A stretch of 64,000 nucleotides of DNA from Ramlibacter sp. PS4R-6 (lineage in GTDB: Bacteria > Pseudomonadota > Gammaproteobacteria > Burkholderiales > Burkholderiaceae_C), in NCBI RefSeq assembly GCF_037572775.1, contig NZ_JBBHKA010000001.1:1488001-1552000 (forward strand), in the 5' to 3' direction. The position numbers and the translations under genes were made by a program. The notes under the pieces are model-generated. The model saw only the letters and a program-made list of their open reading frames with translations, was not told the origin of the DNA and ran no database searches. Numbering within the stretch: the stretch's first letter is position 1; every line of letters begins with the position of its first letter. Below, in pieces: positions 33,737 through 42,499 of the stretch.

Positions 33737-34803
33737 CGCCGGCGATCCATTTATTCATGCGTCTCCTGCTCGGTGCGGCGGTCACGGTCGTGATGCTCTC
33801 GCTCGCCGACTATGCGATGGCTGCGACCCCGGTGGATACGGTGCACGACGCCTTGCACGCCTTCGGGCCGCAGGCCGCGCACTTCGGCAAGCTCTGGAAC
33901 ATCTTCCTGTTCACCTGCACGGCCGTCTTCGCGGCGATCCTGATCGCACTCGTCATCGCGTTGCGCCGCGCGCCGCCGGCCGACGAATCGTCGGCAGCCG
34001 ACCTGTCCAACGTGAACCGGCAGGAGCCCGCGCTGAAGCGCCATGTCACGCGCGCGGTCGTCGCTTCGGCGCTGGCCCTCGTCGCCCTCATCGTCGCGAG
34101 CGTCTTCACCGACCGCGCGATGGCGCGTCTGTCGCTGGTGAACGCGGTCAACGTCGAGATCACCGGGCACCAGTGGTGGTGGACAGTGCGCTACATCGAC
34201 GGGCCCAACGCCAGCGACATCTTCACCACCGCCAACGAGATGCACATCCCGGTCGGGCGGCCCGTGATCATCCAGCTTTCGGCCGACGACGTGATCCACA
34301 GCCTGTGGGTGCCGAACCTCGCCGGCAAGAAGGACCTGATCCCCGGCCGCAGCGCAACGTTGCAGCTGCGTGCGGACCATCCGGGCATTTATCGCGGGCA
34401 GTGCGCGGAGTTCTGCGGGCTCGAACATGCGCTGATGGGCTTGCTGGTCATCGCGGAACCCCAGGACCAGTACGACCGGTGGGTCGCGGGGCAGAAACAG
34501 CCGGCGCCGGAGCCGCAGGATGCCCAGGCGCAGCGCGGCAAGCAGGTCTTCCAGTCCTCCAGCTGCGCGATGTGCCACGCCATCGCAGGGGCCGACTTTG
34601 CCGGCGCGCAGCGCGGGCCCGACCTTACGCACGTCGCCAGCCGCCAGACGCTCGCGGCCGGCACGCTGAAGAACACGCGCGAAGAGATGGCCGCGTGGAT
34701 CCGCGATCCGCAGACGCACAAGCCGGGCACGGCGATGCCGGCGACGCCGCTGTCGCAGGAGGACCTGGACGCCGTCGTCGCCTACCTGGGGGGATTGAAA
34801 TGA
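33733..34803 (+). CDS. ctaC: Cytochrome c oxidase subunit II with fused cytochrome c (caa3 type)
   Basis: Encodes 356 residues. A signal or first helix (9-30) and two membrane helices (53-77, 105-127) precede the cupredoxin domain. The CuA ligands are His189, Cys224, Cys228, His232 and Met235 (QCAEFCGLEHALM), and EITGHQWWWTVRY is the conserved aromatic strand. Residues 263-356 add a cytochrome c with SSCAMCHAI (Cys278, Cys281, His282) and an axial Met near the end (GTAMPATPL). The fused haem c defines the caa3 class, which accepts electrons from cytochrome c. Overlaps at both ends show tight coupling. Confidence 0.92.
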   Translation: MTPAIHLFMRLLLGAAVTVVMLSLADYAMAATPVDTVHDALHAFGPQAAHFGKLWNIFLFTCTAVFAAILIALVIALRRAPPADESSAADLSNVNRQEPALKRHVTRAVVASALALVALIVASVFTDRAMARLSLVNAVNVEITGHQWWWTVRYIDGPNASDIFTTANEMHIPVGRPVIIQLSADDVIHSLWVPNLAGKKDLIPGRSATLQLRADHPGIYRGQCAEFCGLEHALMGLLVIAEPQDQYDRWVAGQKQPAPEPQDAQAQRGKQVFQSSSCAMCHAIAGADFAGAQRGPDLTHVASRQTLAAGTLKNTREEMAAWIRDPQTHKPGTAMPATPLSQEDLDAVVAYLGGLK

Positions 34804-36719
34804 GCGTGAAGGACGGGGCCCTGCACGACACGCAAGTGGCCGCGCTGCTCGACCGCACCTGGGACGACCCCCGGGGATTCTTGGGCTGGTTCTGCGTGGT
34901 CAACCACAAGACGATCGCCAAGCGGTTCATCGTGGCGTGCCTGGTGTTCTTCGCGCTCGCGGGGTTGCTGGCCGCCGTGATGCGCCTGCAGCTGGCCAGG
35001 CCCGACAACAACGTCGTCGGCCCGGACATGTACAACCAGCTGTTCACCATGCACGGCTCGGCGATGATGTTCCTCTTCGCCGTGCCGGTGATGCAGGCGG
35101 TCGCGGTGTTCCTGGTGCCGCTGATGGTCGGCGCGCGGCAGGTGGCGTTCCCGCGGATGAACGCGTTCGCGTTCTGGATCTTCCTGTTCGGCGGCTTCAC
35201 GCTGTTCATCGCGTTCTTCCTGAACACCGGGCCCGACGCAGGCTGGTTCGCCTACGTGCCCCTGTCGGGCCCCGACTATTCGCCGGGCAAGCGCGTGGAC
35301 ATCTGGGCGCAGATGATCACCTTCACCGAGCTGTCGGCGCTGCTGGAGGCGATCACCCTCATCACGACCATCCTCAAGTTCCGCGCACCGGGCATGACGA
35401 TGAACCGCATCCCGCTGTTCTGCTGGGCGACGCTCATCACGTCGTTCATGGTGCTCTTCGCGATGCCGGCCGTGATGCTGGGAAGCTCGGCGCTGATCAT
35501 GGACCGCCTGATCGGCACGCACTTCTACAACCCCGCGGAAGGCGGCGACGTCGTCCTGTGGCAGCACCTCTTCTGGTTCTTCGGGCACCCGGAGGTCTAC
35601 CTGATCTTCATCCCGGGCCTGGGCTTCCTCTCCGCGATGATCCCCACCTTCTCGCGCCGGCCGCAATTCGGCTACGCGGCGATGGTCCTTTCGCTCATCG
35701 CGACGGGCTTCCTGTCGTTCGGGCTGTGGGTGCACCACATGTTCGCGACGAACCTGCCCGAACTCGGCAAGAGCTTCTTCACGGCCGCGAGCATGCTGAT
35801 CGCCATCCCTTCGGCAATCCAGATCTACTGCTGGATCGCCACGATGTGGACGGGGAAGCTGAACCTGCGCACGCCGATGCTCTATTGCCTGGCGTTCTTC
35901 TTCATCCTCGTCCTGGGCGGCATGACGGGGCTGATGCTGGCCTCGGTGCCGCTGGACTATCAGGTGCACGACACGTACTTCGTCGTCGCGCACCTGCACT
36001 ACGTGCTGATCGGCGGCGCCGTGTTCCCGCTGTTCGGCGCGTTCTATTACTGGTTCCCCAAGTTCCTCGGCCGCATGATGTCCGAGAGGCTCGGCCGGTG
36101 GTCGTTCTGGCTGATGTTCATCGGCTTCAACGTGGCGTTCTTCCCGATGCACATCCTGGGCCTGCAAGGCATGCCGCGGCGCGTGTGGACGTACCAGGCG
36201 GGCATGGGCTGGGACGGCATGAACCTGCTGTCGACTGTCGGCGCGTTCACCTTCGCCTTGGGCATCTTCCTGAGCCTGGTCAATGCCGTGCGCAGCGCCA
36301 GGGCGGGCGCGGCCGCGCCCGCGAACCCGTGGGGCGCGGGCACGCTCGAATGGGCCACGCAATCGCCGCCGGCGCCGTGCAACTTCCATGCGATTCCCGT
36401 CGCGCACGGCCGCGATCCCCTGTGGCAGGGCGCCCCTGAAGGCGAGCCGTCGCACGTGGCCGGCCTGGCCGCGGACAAAAGGGAGGCGCTGGTCACCACC
36501 GTCATCGACGCGCTGCCCGACCACCGCTACCTGTCGCCGCCGCCGTCGCCGCTTCCCTTCCTTTCGGCCGTGGCCACGACCGTGCTCTTCATCGGCTCCA
36601 TCTTCACGCCGTGGGCTATCGTGTGGGGCTCCGTCATCGTCGCGGTCCCGGTGATCGCGTGGTTCTGGCCGAAACGCCACGACGTCGACAGCGAACTCGC
36701 CCTGGAGAAGAGGCCATGA
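34800..36719 (+). CDS. ctaD: Cytochrome c oxidase subunit I (haem-copper, extended)
   Basis: Encodes 639 residues, about 100 longer than common aa3 subunit I. Catalytic ligands are visible: MHGSAMMF (haem a His), FGHPEVYLI (CuB His, the proton-path Glu and the cross-linked Tyr), WVHHMFAT (CuB His pair) and VAHLHYVLIGG (haem a3 and a His). This is an A1-type haem-copper oxidase that reduces O2 to water and pumps protons. The C-terminal 70 residues add two more helices (LPFLSAVATTVLFIGS, AIVWGSVIVAVPVIA), as in the 14-helix subunit I of Bacillus caa3, with a correspondingly short subunit III following. Confidence 0.94.
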   Translation: MSVKDGALHDTQVAALLDRTWDDPRGFLGWFCVVNHKTIAKRFIVACLVFFALAGLLAAVMRLQLARPDNNVVGPDMYNQLFTMHGSAMMFLFAVPVMQAVAVFLVPLMVGARQVAFPRMNAFAFWIFLFGGFTLFIAFFLNTGPDAGWFAYVPLSGPDYSPGKRVDIWAQMITFTELSALLEAITLITTILKFRAPGMTMNRIPLFCWATLITSFMVLFAMPAVMLGSSALIMDRLIGTHFYNPAEGGDVVLWQHLFWFFGHPEVYLIFIPGLGFLSAMIPTFSRRPQFGYAAMVLSLIATGFLSFGLWVHHMFATNLPELGKSFFTAASMLIAIPSAIQIYCWIATMWTGKLNLRTPMLYCLAFFFILVLGGMTGLMLASVPLDYQVHDTYFVVAHLHYVLIGGAVFPLFGAFYYWFPKFLGRMMSERLGRWSFWLMFIGFNVAFFPMHILGLQGMPRRVWTYQAGMGWDGMNLLSTVGAFTFALGIFLSLVNAVRSARAGAAAPANPWGAGTLEWATQSPPAPCNFHAIPVAHGRDPLWQGAPEGEPSHVAGLAADKREALVTTVIDALPDHRYLSPPPSPLPFLSAVATTVLFIGSIFTPWAIVWGSVIVAVPVIAWFWPKRHDVDSELALEKRP

Positions 36720-37330
36720 ACCAGGCGCACGTACGGGATGGCGCGCTGGACGTCGCCGGGCTTCCGAGCCACCGCTTTTCGCACCACAGCCCGATGTGGT
36801 GGGGCACGTTCGGGATGATGGCGATCGAGGGCACGGTCTTCGCGCTGACGGTGATGTGCTACTTCTACCTGCGCAGCCACTCGAAGATCTGGCCGATGTC
36901 GGTGCTGCCGCCCGACCTGTTGTGGGGCACGGTGGCGCTGGTGCTGATGCTGCTCAGCGCGATCCCGAACCACCTGGCCAAGAGAGCCGGCGAACGCTAC
37001 GACCGTCATGGCGTGCGGCTGTGGATGGGCGTCATGGTGGTGCTGGGTGCCGCGCTGCTCGTCGTGCGGGGCTTCGAGTTCGCGGCGCTGAACGTCCGCT
37101 GGGACACCAACGCCTATGGTTCCGTGGTGTGGCTGCTGCTTGGCCTGCACACGGTGCACCTGGCGACGGACTGGGTCGACACGGCGGTACTGGAGGCACT
37201 CTTCTTCACCGACAGGATCACGGGACGGCGCTACGTCGACATCAGCGAGAACGCGATGTACTGGTACTTCGTCGTCTTCTCGTGGCTGCCGATCTACCTC
37301 GTGCTCTATTGGGGAGGGCGCCAGCCATGA
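36716..37330 (+). CDS. ctaE: Cytochrome c oxidase subunit III, five-helix form
   Basis: Encodes 204 residues with five membrane helices, lacking the first two helices of the seven-helix form; those are probably supplied by the C-terminal extension of subunit I. The stretches WGTFGMMAIEGTVFALTVMCYFYLR (split over helix 1) and WLLLGLHTVHLATDWVDT carry the conserved Glu and His of subunit III. It stabilises the proton-pumping oxidase core. ATG overlaps the ctaD stop, and its own stop overlaps the next small gene. Confidence 0.88.
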   Translation: MNQAHVRDGALDVAGLPSHRFSHHSPMWWGTFGMMAIEGTVFALTVMCYFYLRSHSKIWPMSVLPPDLLWGTVALVLMLLSAIPNHLAKRAGERYDRHGVRLWMGVMVVLGAALLVVRGFEFAALNVRWDTNAYGSVVWLLLGLHTVHLATDWVDTAVLEALFFTDRITGRRYVDISENAMYWYFVVFSWLPIYLVLYWGGRQP

Positions 37331-37659
37331 GGATCTGGCTCGCGCTGCTGGCGGCGCCGTCTCTCGCACTGGCCGCGCAAGCGATCATGTTCGCGCTGGT
37401 GACGCCGTCGTGCTCCACCCAGACGCGCGTGGCCATCCACGCCGTCGCGGCCGTCGCGCTCGTGCTGTGCCTGGGCTTCATCGGGTTGGCGCGGTCGGCG
37501 GGCGCGCCCGTGCGTTTCGGCGCCGACCACGACGACGGTGAAGCGTCCACCACGCGGCACTTCCTCGCCATCGTCGCCACCGCCGTCGGCGCCATCTCGG
37601 CGCTGGTGGTGCTCGGCATGTGGATCGGTGCATGGGTCCTGTCGCCCTGCTTCTCCTGA
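37327..37659 (+). CDS. Small membrane protein, possible caa3 subunit IV
   Basis: Encodes 110 residues with three hydrophobic segments (about 5-27, 36-55, 80-105). Not recognised by motif, but its place between subunit III and CtaG, its length and its overlap on both sides match the small accessory subunit (CtaF-like) of caa3 oxidases. Two Cys (SCSTQ and SPCFS) are present. A structural or assembly role in the oxidase is inferred from position alone. Its 3' end overlaps the start of ctaG by 28 bases. Confidence 0.65.
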   Translation: MRIWLALLAAPSLALAAQAIMFALVTPSCSTQTRVAIHAVAAVALVLCLGFIGLARSAGAPVRFGADHDDGEASTTRHFLAIVATAVGAISALVVLGMWIGAWVLSPCFS

Positions 37660-38537
37660 CGGCGGCCGCACCGGCCCTCGCGCACGCGCCCGATGCGCGC
37701 GGCGCGCACGACGCGCTGCTGCACTGGACCTTCGAACCCTGGGTGGTCGTTCCGTTGCTCATCGCGGCGGCCTTGTACGCGCGCGGTATCCGGCACCTGT
37801 GGCGCAACGCGGGCAGGGGGCGCGGCATCACGTTGGCGCAGGTGGCGTGTTTCGCGGCCGGGTGGCTGTCGCTGGTCGCGGCGCTCGTTTCGCCGCTCGA
37901 TACGTTAGGCGGCCGGCTCTTTTCGGCGCACATGGTCCAGCATGAGGTGTTGATGCTCGTCTCGGCCCCCCTGATAGTGCTGGCACGGCCGCTGGCCGCG
38001 TGGACGTGGGCGTTCTCGCTGCACAACCGCCAACGCATCGGCGACGGTCTGCGGCCGCGGTGGTGGCGCGCGACCTGGTCATTCCTCACCGAGCCGGTTG
38101 CCGCCACGGCGCTGCACGCGCTGGCCCTGTGGCTGTGGCACGTGCCCGCGTCGTTCGAGGCCGCGCTGCACAGCGAAGCCGTACATGCGCTGCAGCACAC
38201 CAGCTTCCTGGGCACGGCGCTGTTCTTCTGGTGGGCGGTGCTGGGGCGCGATTCGCGCGTGTCGCGCGGCGGCGGCATGGCGCTGGCGTGCCTGTTCGCG
38301 ACGATGATGCACACGAGCGCACTGGGCGCGCTGCTCACGTTGGCCCCCACGCCGTGGTATCCGGCTTACGCGGCCAGCGCTCCCTTGTTCGGCATGGACC
38401 CCGTCGAAGACCAGCAGCTCGGCGGCCTCGTGATGTGGGTGCCCGGGGCGGCAGCGTATCTGTGGGCCACGCTGGCCATCGCTTCGCGCTTCCTCGGGTT
38501 CCGTGGAGCCACGCAGCCGCGGGCAGCGCGGCCCTGA
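37632..38537 (+). CDS. ctaG: Cytochrome c oxidase assembly factor, CtaG (caa3) type
   Basis: Encodes 301 residues with a signal-like first helix and six or seven further membrane helices. Conserved His-containing segments are SAHMVQHEVLMLVSAPLIVL and ALALWLWHVPASFEAAL, with MMHTSALGALLT near the end, which match the caa3_CtaG family (distinct from Cox11). These membrane proteins help insert copper or mature caa3 oxidases. ATG 37632 was chosen; a GTG four codons earlier is possible. It completes the seven-gene overlapping operon that begins with the PQQ dehydrogenase. Confidence 0.85.
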   Translation: MGPVALLLLTAAAPALAHAPDARGAHDALLHWTFEPWVVVPLLIAAALYARGIRHLWRNAGRGRGITLAQVACFAAGWLSLVAALVSPLDTLGGRLFSAHMVQHEVLMLVSAPLIVLARPLAAWTWAFSLHNRQRIGDGLRPRWWRATWSFLTEPVAATALHALALWLWHVPASFEAALHSEAVHALQHTSFLGTALFFWWAVLGRDSRVSRGGGMALACLFATMMHTSALGALLTLAPTPWYPAYAASAPLFGMDPVEDQQLGGLVMWVPGAAAYLWATLAIASRFLGFRGATQPRAARP

Positions 38538-38546
38538 AGCCGGGAT

Positions 38547-39359
38547 TCAGCCCACGCGAGCCGCCCGCCGCATTAGCGGCGAACTCGTTGCGGCGATCGC
38601 CAGTTCCCCTGCCGCCTGCACGAGCGGCGCCCCCAGCTCCTGCATCCGCGCAACCGTCAACCGTTGCAGCGGCCCCGCGATCGTGATCACCCCCGCCGCC
38701 ACGCCTCCGCGCCCCAGCACCGGGGCGGCCATCGCGCTCATCCCCGGCGCATACATCTCCACGATCATGCTGAAGCCGCGCTTGCGGTCTTCGTCGAGCA
38801 CCTTCATCAGCGCCTTGAACGTGGTCGGCGCCTTGGGGCCGAATTCGCGGGGCGATCCGAAGCCCTCGGCCGCGACGAGTTGCGTCGCGCGTTCCTCGCT
38901 CAGCGTCATCAGCCACGCATGGCCGGCGGCGCTGCACGACAGGCGCACGTCGATGCCCATGTCGGGGTCGTAGCGCAGGCCGGCGCGCGCGCCTTGCGCT
39001 TTCGCGACGAACGTCAGGCGGTCGGCGTCGACCAGCGCGAGGCGCACCAGCTCGCCGGACACTTCCGCCAGGCGGTCGATGATGGGCTGCGCGATGTCGA
39101 GGATGCCAGCGGCGCCCAGGAAGCTCAGGCCCAGCGCCGGCAGTCGCGTGGTCAATGTGTAGTCGCCCAGTTCACGCAGCTGGCGCACGTAGCCGCAGCG
39201 CACCAGGTCGGCCAGCAGCCGGTGGCACGCGCTGCGCGGCATGTTCACTTCATCGGCCAGCGCGGCCAGCGGCAGGCCCTCGGGCTGCGACGCGAGTGTC
39301 TCGAGGATGCGCAGCGTGCGGTCGACGGTGCCCACGGGGGCGGCTGCTGGGTTCGTCAT
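38547..39359 (-). CDS. IclR-family transcriptional regulator
   Basis: Encodes 270 residues. The N-terminal winged helix-turn-helix (VDRTLRILETLASQPEGLPLA, then MPRSACHRLLADLVRCGYV) and the effector-binding domain (LSFLGAAGILDIAQPIIDRL, GAGVITIAGPLQRL-like end) are typical. IclR proteins sense small carbon compounds and often control the neighbouring catabolic or transport genes. It is divergent from the TRAP binding-protein and aroQ genes, which are probable targets. The 88-base intergenic space is where operators should lie; no clear palindrome was found. Confidence 0.88.
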   Translation of the reverse strand: MTNPAAAPVGTVDRTLRILETLASQPEGLPLAALADEVNMPRSACHRLLADLVRCGYVRQLRELGDYTLTTRLPALGLSFLGAAGILDIAQPIIDRLAEVSGELVRLALVDADRLTFVAKAQGARAGLRYDPDMGIDVRLSCSAAGHAWLMTLSEERATQLVAAEGFGSPREFGPKAPTTFKALMKVLDEDRKRGFSMIVEMYAPGMSAMAAPVLGRGGVAAGVITIAGPLQRLTVARMQELGAPLVQAAGELAIAATSSPLMRRAARVG

Positions 39360-39447
39360 GTGAAACGCGATTCTGGTCTGGAACGGAGTTCAAGGTACCG
39401 GCCTATCATGCCCCACTTCCGCTTCGACATCCACAGGAGACAAACGC

Positions 39448-40458
39448 GTGAACCCCATCACCCGCCGCGGCCTCGCCGCCTTCACCTTCCTTCTTGCCGC
39501 CGCGAGCGTTGGCGCGCAGGACATCCAGGAACGCACGATCAAGTTCGGGCACCTGAACAACCCCGAGCACCCGACGAGCCTGGGCGTGCGCAAGTTCGCC
39601 GAGATCGTCGCCGCCAAGACCGGCGGCAAGATCAAGGTGCAGGAATTCCCGTCCTCGCAGCTGGGCAACGAACTGCAGCAGCAGTCGGCGCTGCAAGGCG
39701 GCGTGCAGGAAATGCTGGTGGCCTCCACCACGTCGCTGAACGGCATCGTGAAGGAGTTCGGCCTGCTCGACTTCCCGTTCCTGTTCTCCAACGCCAAGCA
39801 GGCCGACGCGATGGTCGACGGCCCGCTCGGCAAGGCGCTTGCCGCGAAGCTGCCCGAGAAGGGCGTGATGATCCTGGGCTTCTTCGACCTGGGCTTTCGC
39901 AACGTCACCAACAGCAAGCGCCCGATCACCAAGGGCTCCGACCTCGAAGGCCTGAAGCTGCGCGTGATCCCCAACCCGGTGTTCCTGGAAACGTTCAAGA
40001 CCTTTGGCGCGAACCCGCTGCCGATGCCGTTCGCCGAGCTGTACGGCGCGCTGGAGAGCAAGGCCGTGGACGGCCAGGAGAACCCGTTCGCCGTCATCGC
40101 GTCGAGCAAGTTCTACGAGGTGCAGAAGTACGTCAGCGGCACCAACCACGTGTACGCGACCAACCCGGTGCAGATCAGCAAGCGCTTCTGGGACAAGCTG
40201 TCGCCGGTGGAGCAGAAGATCCTGCAGGAGTCCGCGATCGAAGCGCAGAACTGGCAGCGCACGGTGAGCCGTGAAGTGTCGAGCAAGGCGCTCTCGGAGC
40301 TGACCGCCAAGGGCATGGTCTACAACGACGTGCCGGCCGCCGAAATGGCCAAGATGCGCGCCGCGGTGAAGCCGGTCTACGACAAGTTCTCCGCGGCCTA
40401 CGACCCGGCTATCGTCACGCTCTTCAGGACCGAACTGGAACGCGTGTCCAAGCTGTGA
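39448..40458 (+). CDS. TRAP transporter substrate-binding protein (DctP type)
   Basis: Encodes 336 residues from GTG with a CAGGAGAC ribosome-binding site. A signal peptide ends AAASVGAQ. The mature protein is a DctP-type periplasmic receptor for organic acids: IKFGHLNNPEHPTSLGVRKF, EFPSSQLGNELQQQSALQGG, FRNVTNSKRPI, LKLRVIPNPVFLETFKTFGA with the Arg that binds the carboxylate, and VDGQENPF. The membrane subunits (DctQM) are not in the window, so it may be an orphan. Its stop overlaps the aroQ start, which hints at a shikimate- or quinate-like ligand. Confidence 0.88.
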   Translation: MNPITRRGLAAFTFLLAAASVGAQDIQERTIKFGHLNNPEHPTSLGVRKFAEIVAAKTGGKIKVQEFPSSQLGNELQQQSALQGGVQEMLVASTTSLNGIVKEFGLLDFPFLFSNAKQADAMVDGPLGKALAAKLPEKGVMILGFFDLGFRNVTNSKRPITKGSDLEGLKLRVIPNPVFLETFKTFGANPLPMPFAELYGALESKAVDGQENPFAVIASSKFYEVQKYVSGTNHVYATNPVQISKRFWDKLSPVEQKILQESAIEAQNWQRTVSREVSSKALSELTAKGMVYNDVPAAEMAKMRAAVKPVYDKFSAAYDPAIVTLFRTELERVSKL

Positions 40459-40895
40459 AGTTCCTCGTCCTGCACGGCCCGAACCTCAACCTGTTCGGGC
40501 GCCGCGAGCCGCACATCTACGGCCACACCACGCTCGCGCAGATCGATGCGCAGCTCGCCGCGCTGGCCGGCGAGCTGGGCGTACAGCTCGAGACGATCCA
40601 GTCCAACCACGAAGGCGCACTGGTCGATTTCCTGCACAAGTACATCGACGAGGCGCGCGGCGCGCTGGTCAACCCGGCCGGGCTGACCCAGCACGGCGTG
40701 CCGCTGCACGACGCCATCAAGGCCATGCCCTTCCCCGTGATCGAGGTGCACATGTCCAACATCGCCGCGCGCGAGAGCTGGCGGGTGCATTCGATCATCT
40801 CGCCGGCCGTGAAGGGCACGATCCAGGGCCTGGGGCCGCAGTCCTACCTGATGGGGTTGCGCGCACTCGCCGCGCTGGCCACAGAGGCCAAGTAA
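40455..40895 (+). CDS. aroQ: Type II 3-dehydroquinate dehydratase
   Basis: Encodes 146 residues, the usual length, from a GTG overlapping the previous stop. Family hallmarks are HGPNLNLFGRREPHIYG with the catalytic Arg-Tyr region, QSNHEGALVDFLH, VNPAGLTQHG and EVHMSNIAARESWR. It converts 3-dehydroquinate to 3-dehydroshikimate, in the shikimate pathway or in quinate breakdown. The translational link to a TRAP receptor gene and the IclR neighbour favour the catabolic role, though this is inference. GPQSYLMGLRAL ends the protein normally. Confidence 0.93.
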   Translation: MKFLVLHGPNLNLFGRREPHIYGHTTLAQIDAQLAALAGELGVQLETIQSNHEGALVDFLHKYIDEARGALVNPAGLTQHGVPLHDAIKAMPFPVIEVHMSNIAARESWRVHSIISPAVKGTIQGLGPQSYLMGLRALAALATEAK

Positions 40896-40990
40896 GCCTT
40901 GCGCCTCCCGCCGGTCCGGGCGTAGCCTCGTGCAACGCCCGTGGAACGCCGCGGCGATCACAGTCGCGGCAGTCCACAAGGGGAACGCTC

Positions 40991-42220
40991 ATGGCCGGCA
41001 CGGCACTCGACAAGACGGAAATGCAGGCGCGCCTGATGGTCGCGGCCTGCACGCTGATGATCACGATGGGCTTCGGCGTCATCGTGAACGTGGCGGTGTT
41101 CCTCACGCCACTGGCCGCGGAGTTCGGCTGGGCGCGCGCCGACCTGTCGCTGGCTTACTCGGTCGCCACGGTCGCAACCGGCATCGGCGGCATCGTGATG
41201 GGCCTGTTGGCCGACCGCCTGCCCGTGCGCCCGCTGCTGGTGTGCTGCGCCGTGATCCCTGGCATTGCGCTCTTCATGCTCTCGCACATGACGAGCACGG
41301 CCGAGCTGTACGGCTGGCACCTGCTGCTCGGGCTGTTCGGCGTGGGCGCGCTGATGTCGCCGCTCAACGCATTGGCCGGGCAGTGGTTCCACCGCAACCC
41401 GGGCTTCGCGATCGGCATCGTGTCGGCGGGCGGTGCGCTGGGGCAGGGGCTGGGCCCCTTCATCGCGCGGCAGCTGGTGCTGGCCGGCGGCTGGCGCCAG
41501 GCCTACGTCATTCTGGCCATCGGCTACCTCGCGGTGATGCTGCCGCTGGCGCTGTACATCCGCAACGCGCCGCGCGCGTCGGCCGCGCTGGCCGCGGCCA
41601 ACGTGCCGAAGTTCAAGGACTCGCCCGCGTGGCTGCTGGGCTGGCTGTGCGTCGCTGTGGTGTTCTGCTGCATGTGCATGGCCACGCCGATCATGCACGT
41701 CGCGGCGCTCGGCTCCGACCGCGGCCTGGGCGCGACGGGCTCGGCCGGCCTGCTCGCGACGATGATGGTCTGCGGCATGGCCGGGCGCGTTGCGTTCGGG
41801 CGCCTCGCCGACCGCTTCGGCAACCTCGTCGCGTACATCATCGCGTCGGCGGGGCAGACCGCGCTGGCCTTCATGTTCCCCTTCGCACCCGGCACCCTGT
41901 CGCTCTACGTGCTCTCCGGCATCTTCGGCGTGGTGTTCAGCGGGGCGATGACGGCGTTCATCCTCTGCGCGCGCGAGTACGCACCTGCCGGGCGCACGGC
42001 GATGGCGATCGGCATCGTGCTTTTCTTCGCCTGGGGCGGCATGGCGCTGGGCAGTTGGCAGGGCGGCCTGTTCTTCGACATCTGCGGCACCTACACGGTG
42101 TCGTTCGTCAACGCATCGCTCGGCGGCGTCGCGAACCTCGCGGTGCTCGCGCTGCTGTACTGGCGCACGACGGGCGGCAGCTTGCCGCAGCTACCATGGC
42201 GGCGCGCCGAAGCCCGGTGA
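40991..42220 (+). CDS. MFS transporter
   Basis: Encodes 409 residues with 12 predicted membrane helices. The loop after helix 2 carries GLLADRLPVRPLL, a variant of the MFS motif A (G-x-L-a-D-r), and the second half has GRLADRFGNLVAYI in the same position. The group resembles the oxalate/formate and monocarboxylate antiporters in Burkholderiales. The substrate is unknown. AAGGGGAACGCTC precedes ATG 40991. It follows aroQ after 95 bases, so a functional link is possible. Confidence 0.85.
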   Translation: MAGTALDKTEMQARLMVAACTLMITMGFGVIVNVAVFLTPLAAEFGWARADLSLAYSVATVATGIGGIVMGLLADRLPVRPLLVCCAVIPGIALFMLSHMTSTAELYGWHLLLGLFGVGALMSPLNALAGQWFHRNPGFAIGIVSAGGALGQGLGPFIARQLVLAGGWRQAYVILAIGYLAVMLPLALYIRNAPRASAALAAANVPKFKDSPAWLLGWLCVAVVFCCMCMATPIMHVAALGSDRGLGATGSAGLLATMMVCGMAGRVAFGRLADRFGNLVAYIIASAGQTALAFMFPFAPGTLSLYVLSGIFGVVFSGAMTAFILCAREYAPAGRTAMAIGIVLFFAWGGMALGSWQGGLFFDICGTYTVSFVNASLGGVANLAVLALLYWRTTGGSLPQLPWRRAEAR

Positions 42221-42232
42221 CACCCCACACGC

Positions 42233-42412
42233 ATGCCGACCGACCCCCTCAGCTGGCTGGTGCTCCTCGTGAGCGTCGGCGTCACTTTCGCCGTCTCGCG
42301 GTGGTTGTCGTCGCGGTGGCGCGCCCGCCGGCGCGACCGCCAGGAGAAGGACGCACGCGCCGGCGAGACGCGCCAGGTTCGCCGCGCGCGCGAGCGGCGC
42401 GGCGCGAGGTGA
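42233..42412 (+). CDS. Small membrane protein with basic tail
   Basis: Encodes 59 residues: one N-terminal helix (WLVLLVSVGVTFAVSRWL) followed by a very basic, charged tail (RWRARRRDRQEKDARAG...). It begins 13 bases after the MFS stop and reads in the same direction, so it may be co-transcribed. Unrecognised; accepted because of the clear helix-plus-tail design, close spacing and lack of a competing frame. Confidence 0.4.
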   Translation: MPTDPLSWLVLLVSVGVTFAVSRWLSSRWRARRRDRQEKDARAGETRQVRRARERRGAR

Positions 42413-42499
42413 TCGACGCGGCGCTGCGTCAGGGTTGATCCGGTGCCGCGTGCATGGGGCCTGGCCTATGGTGGCGTTCTTCGCTTCCTGGAGAACCCC

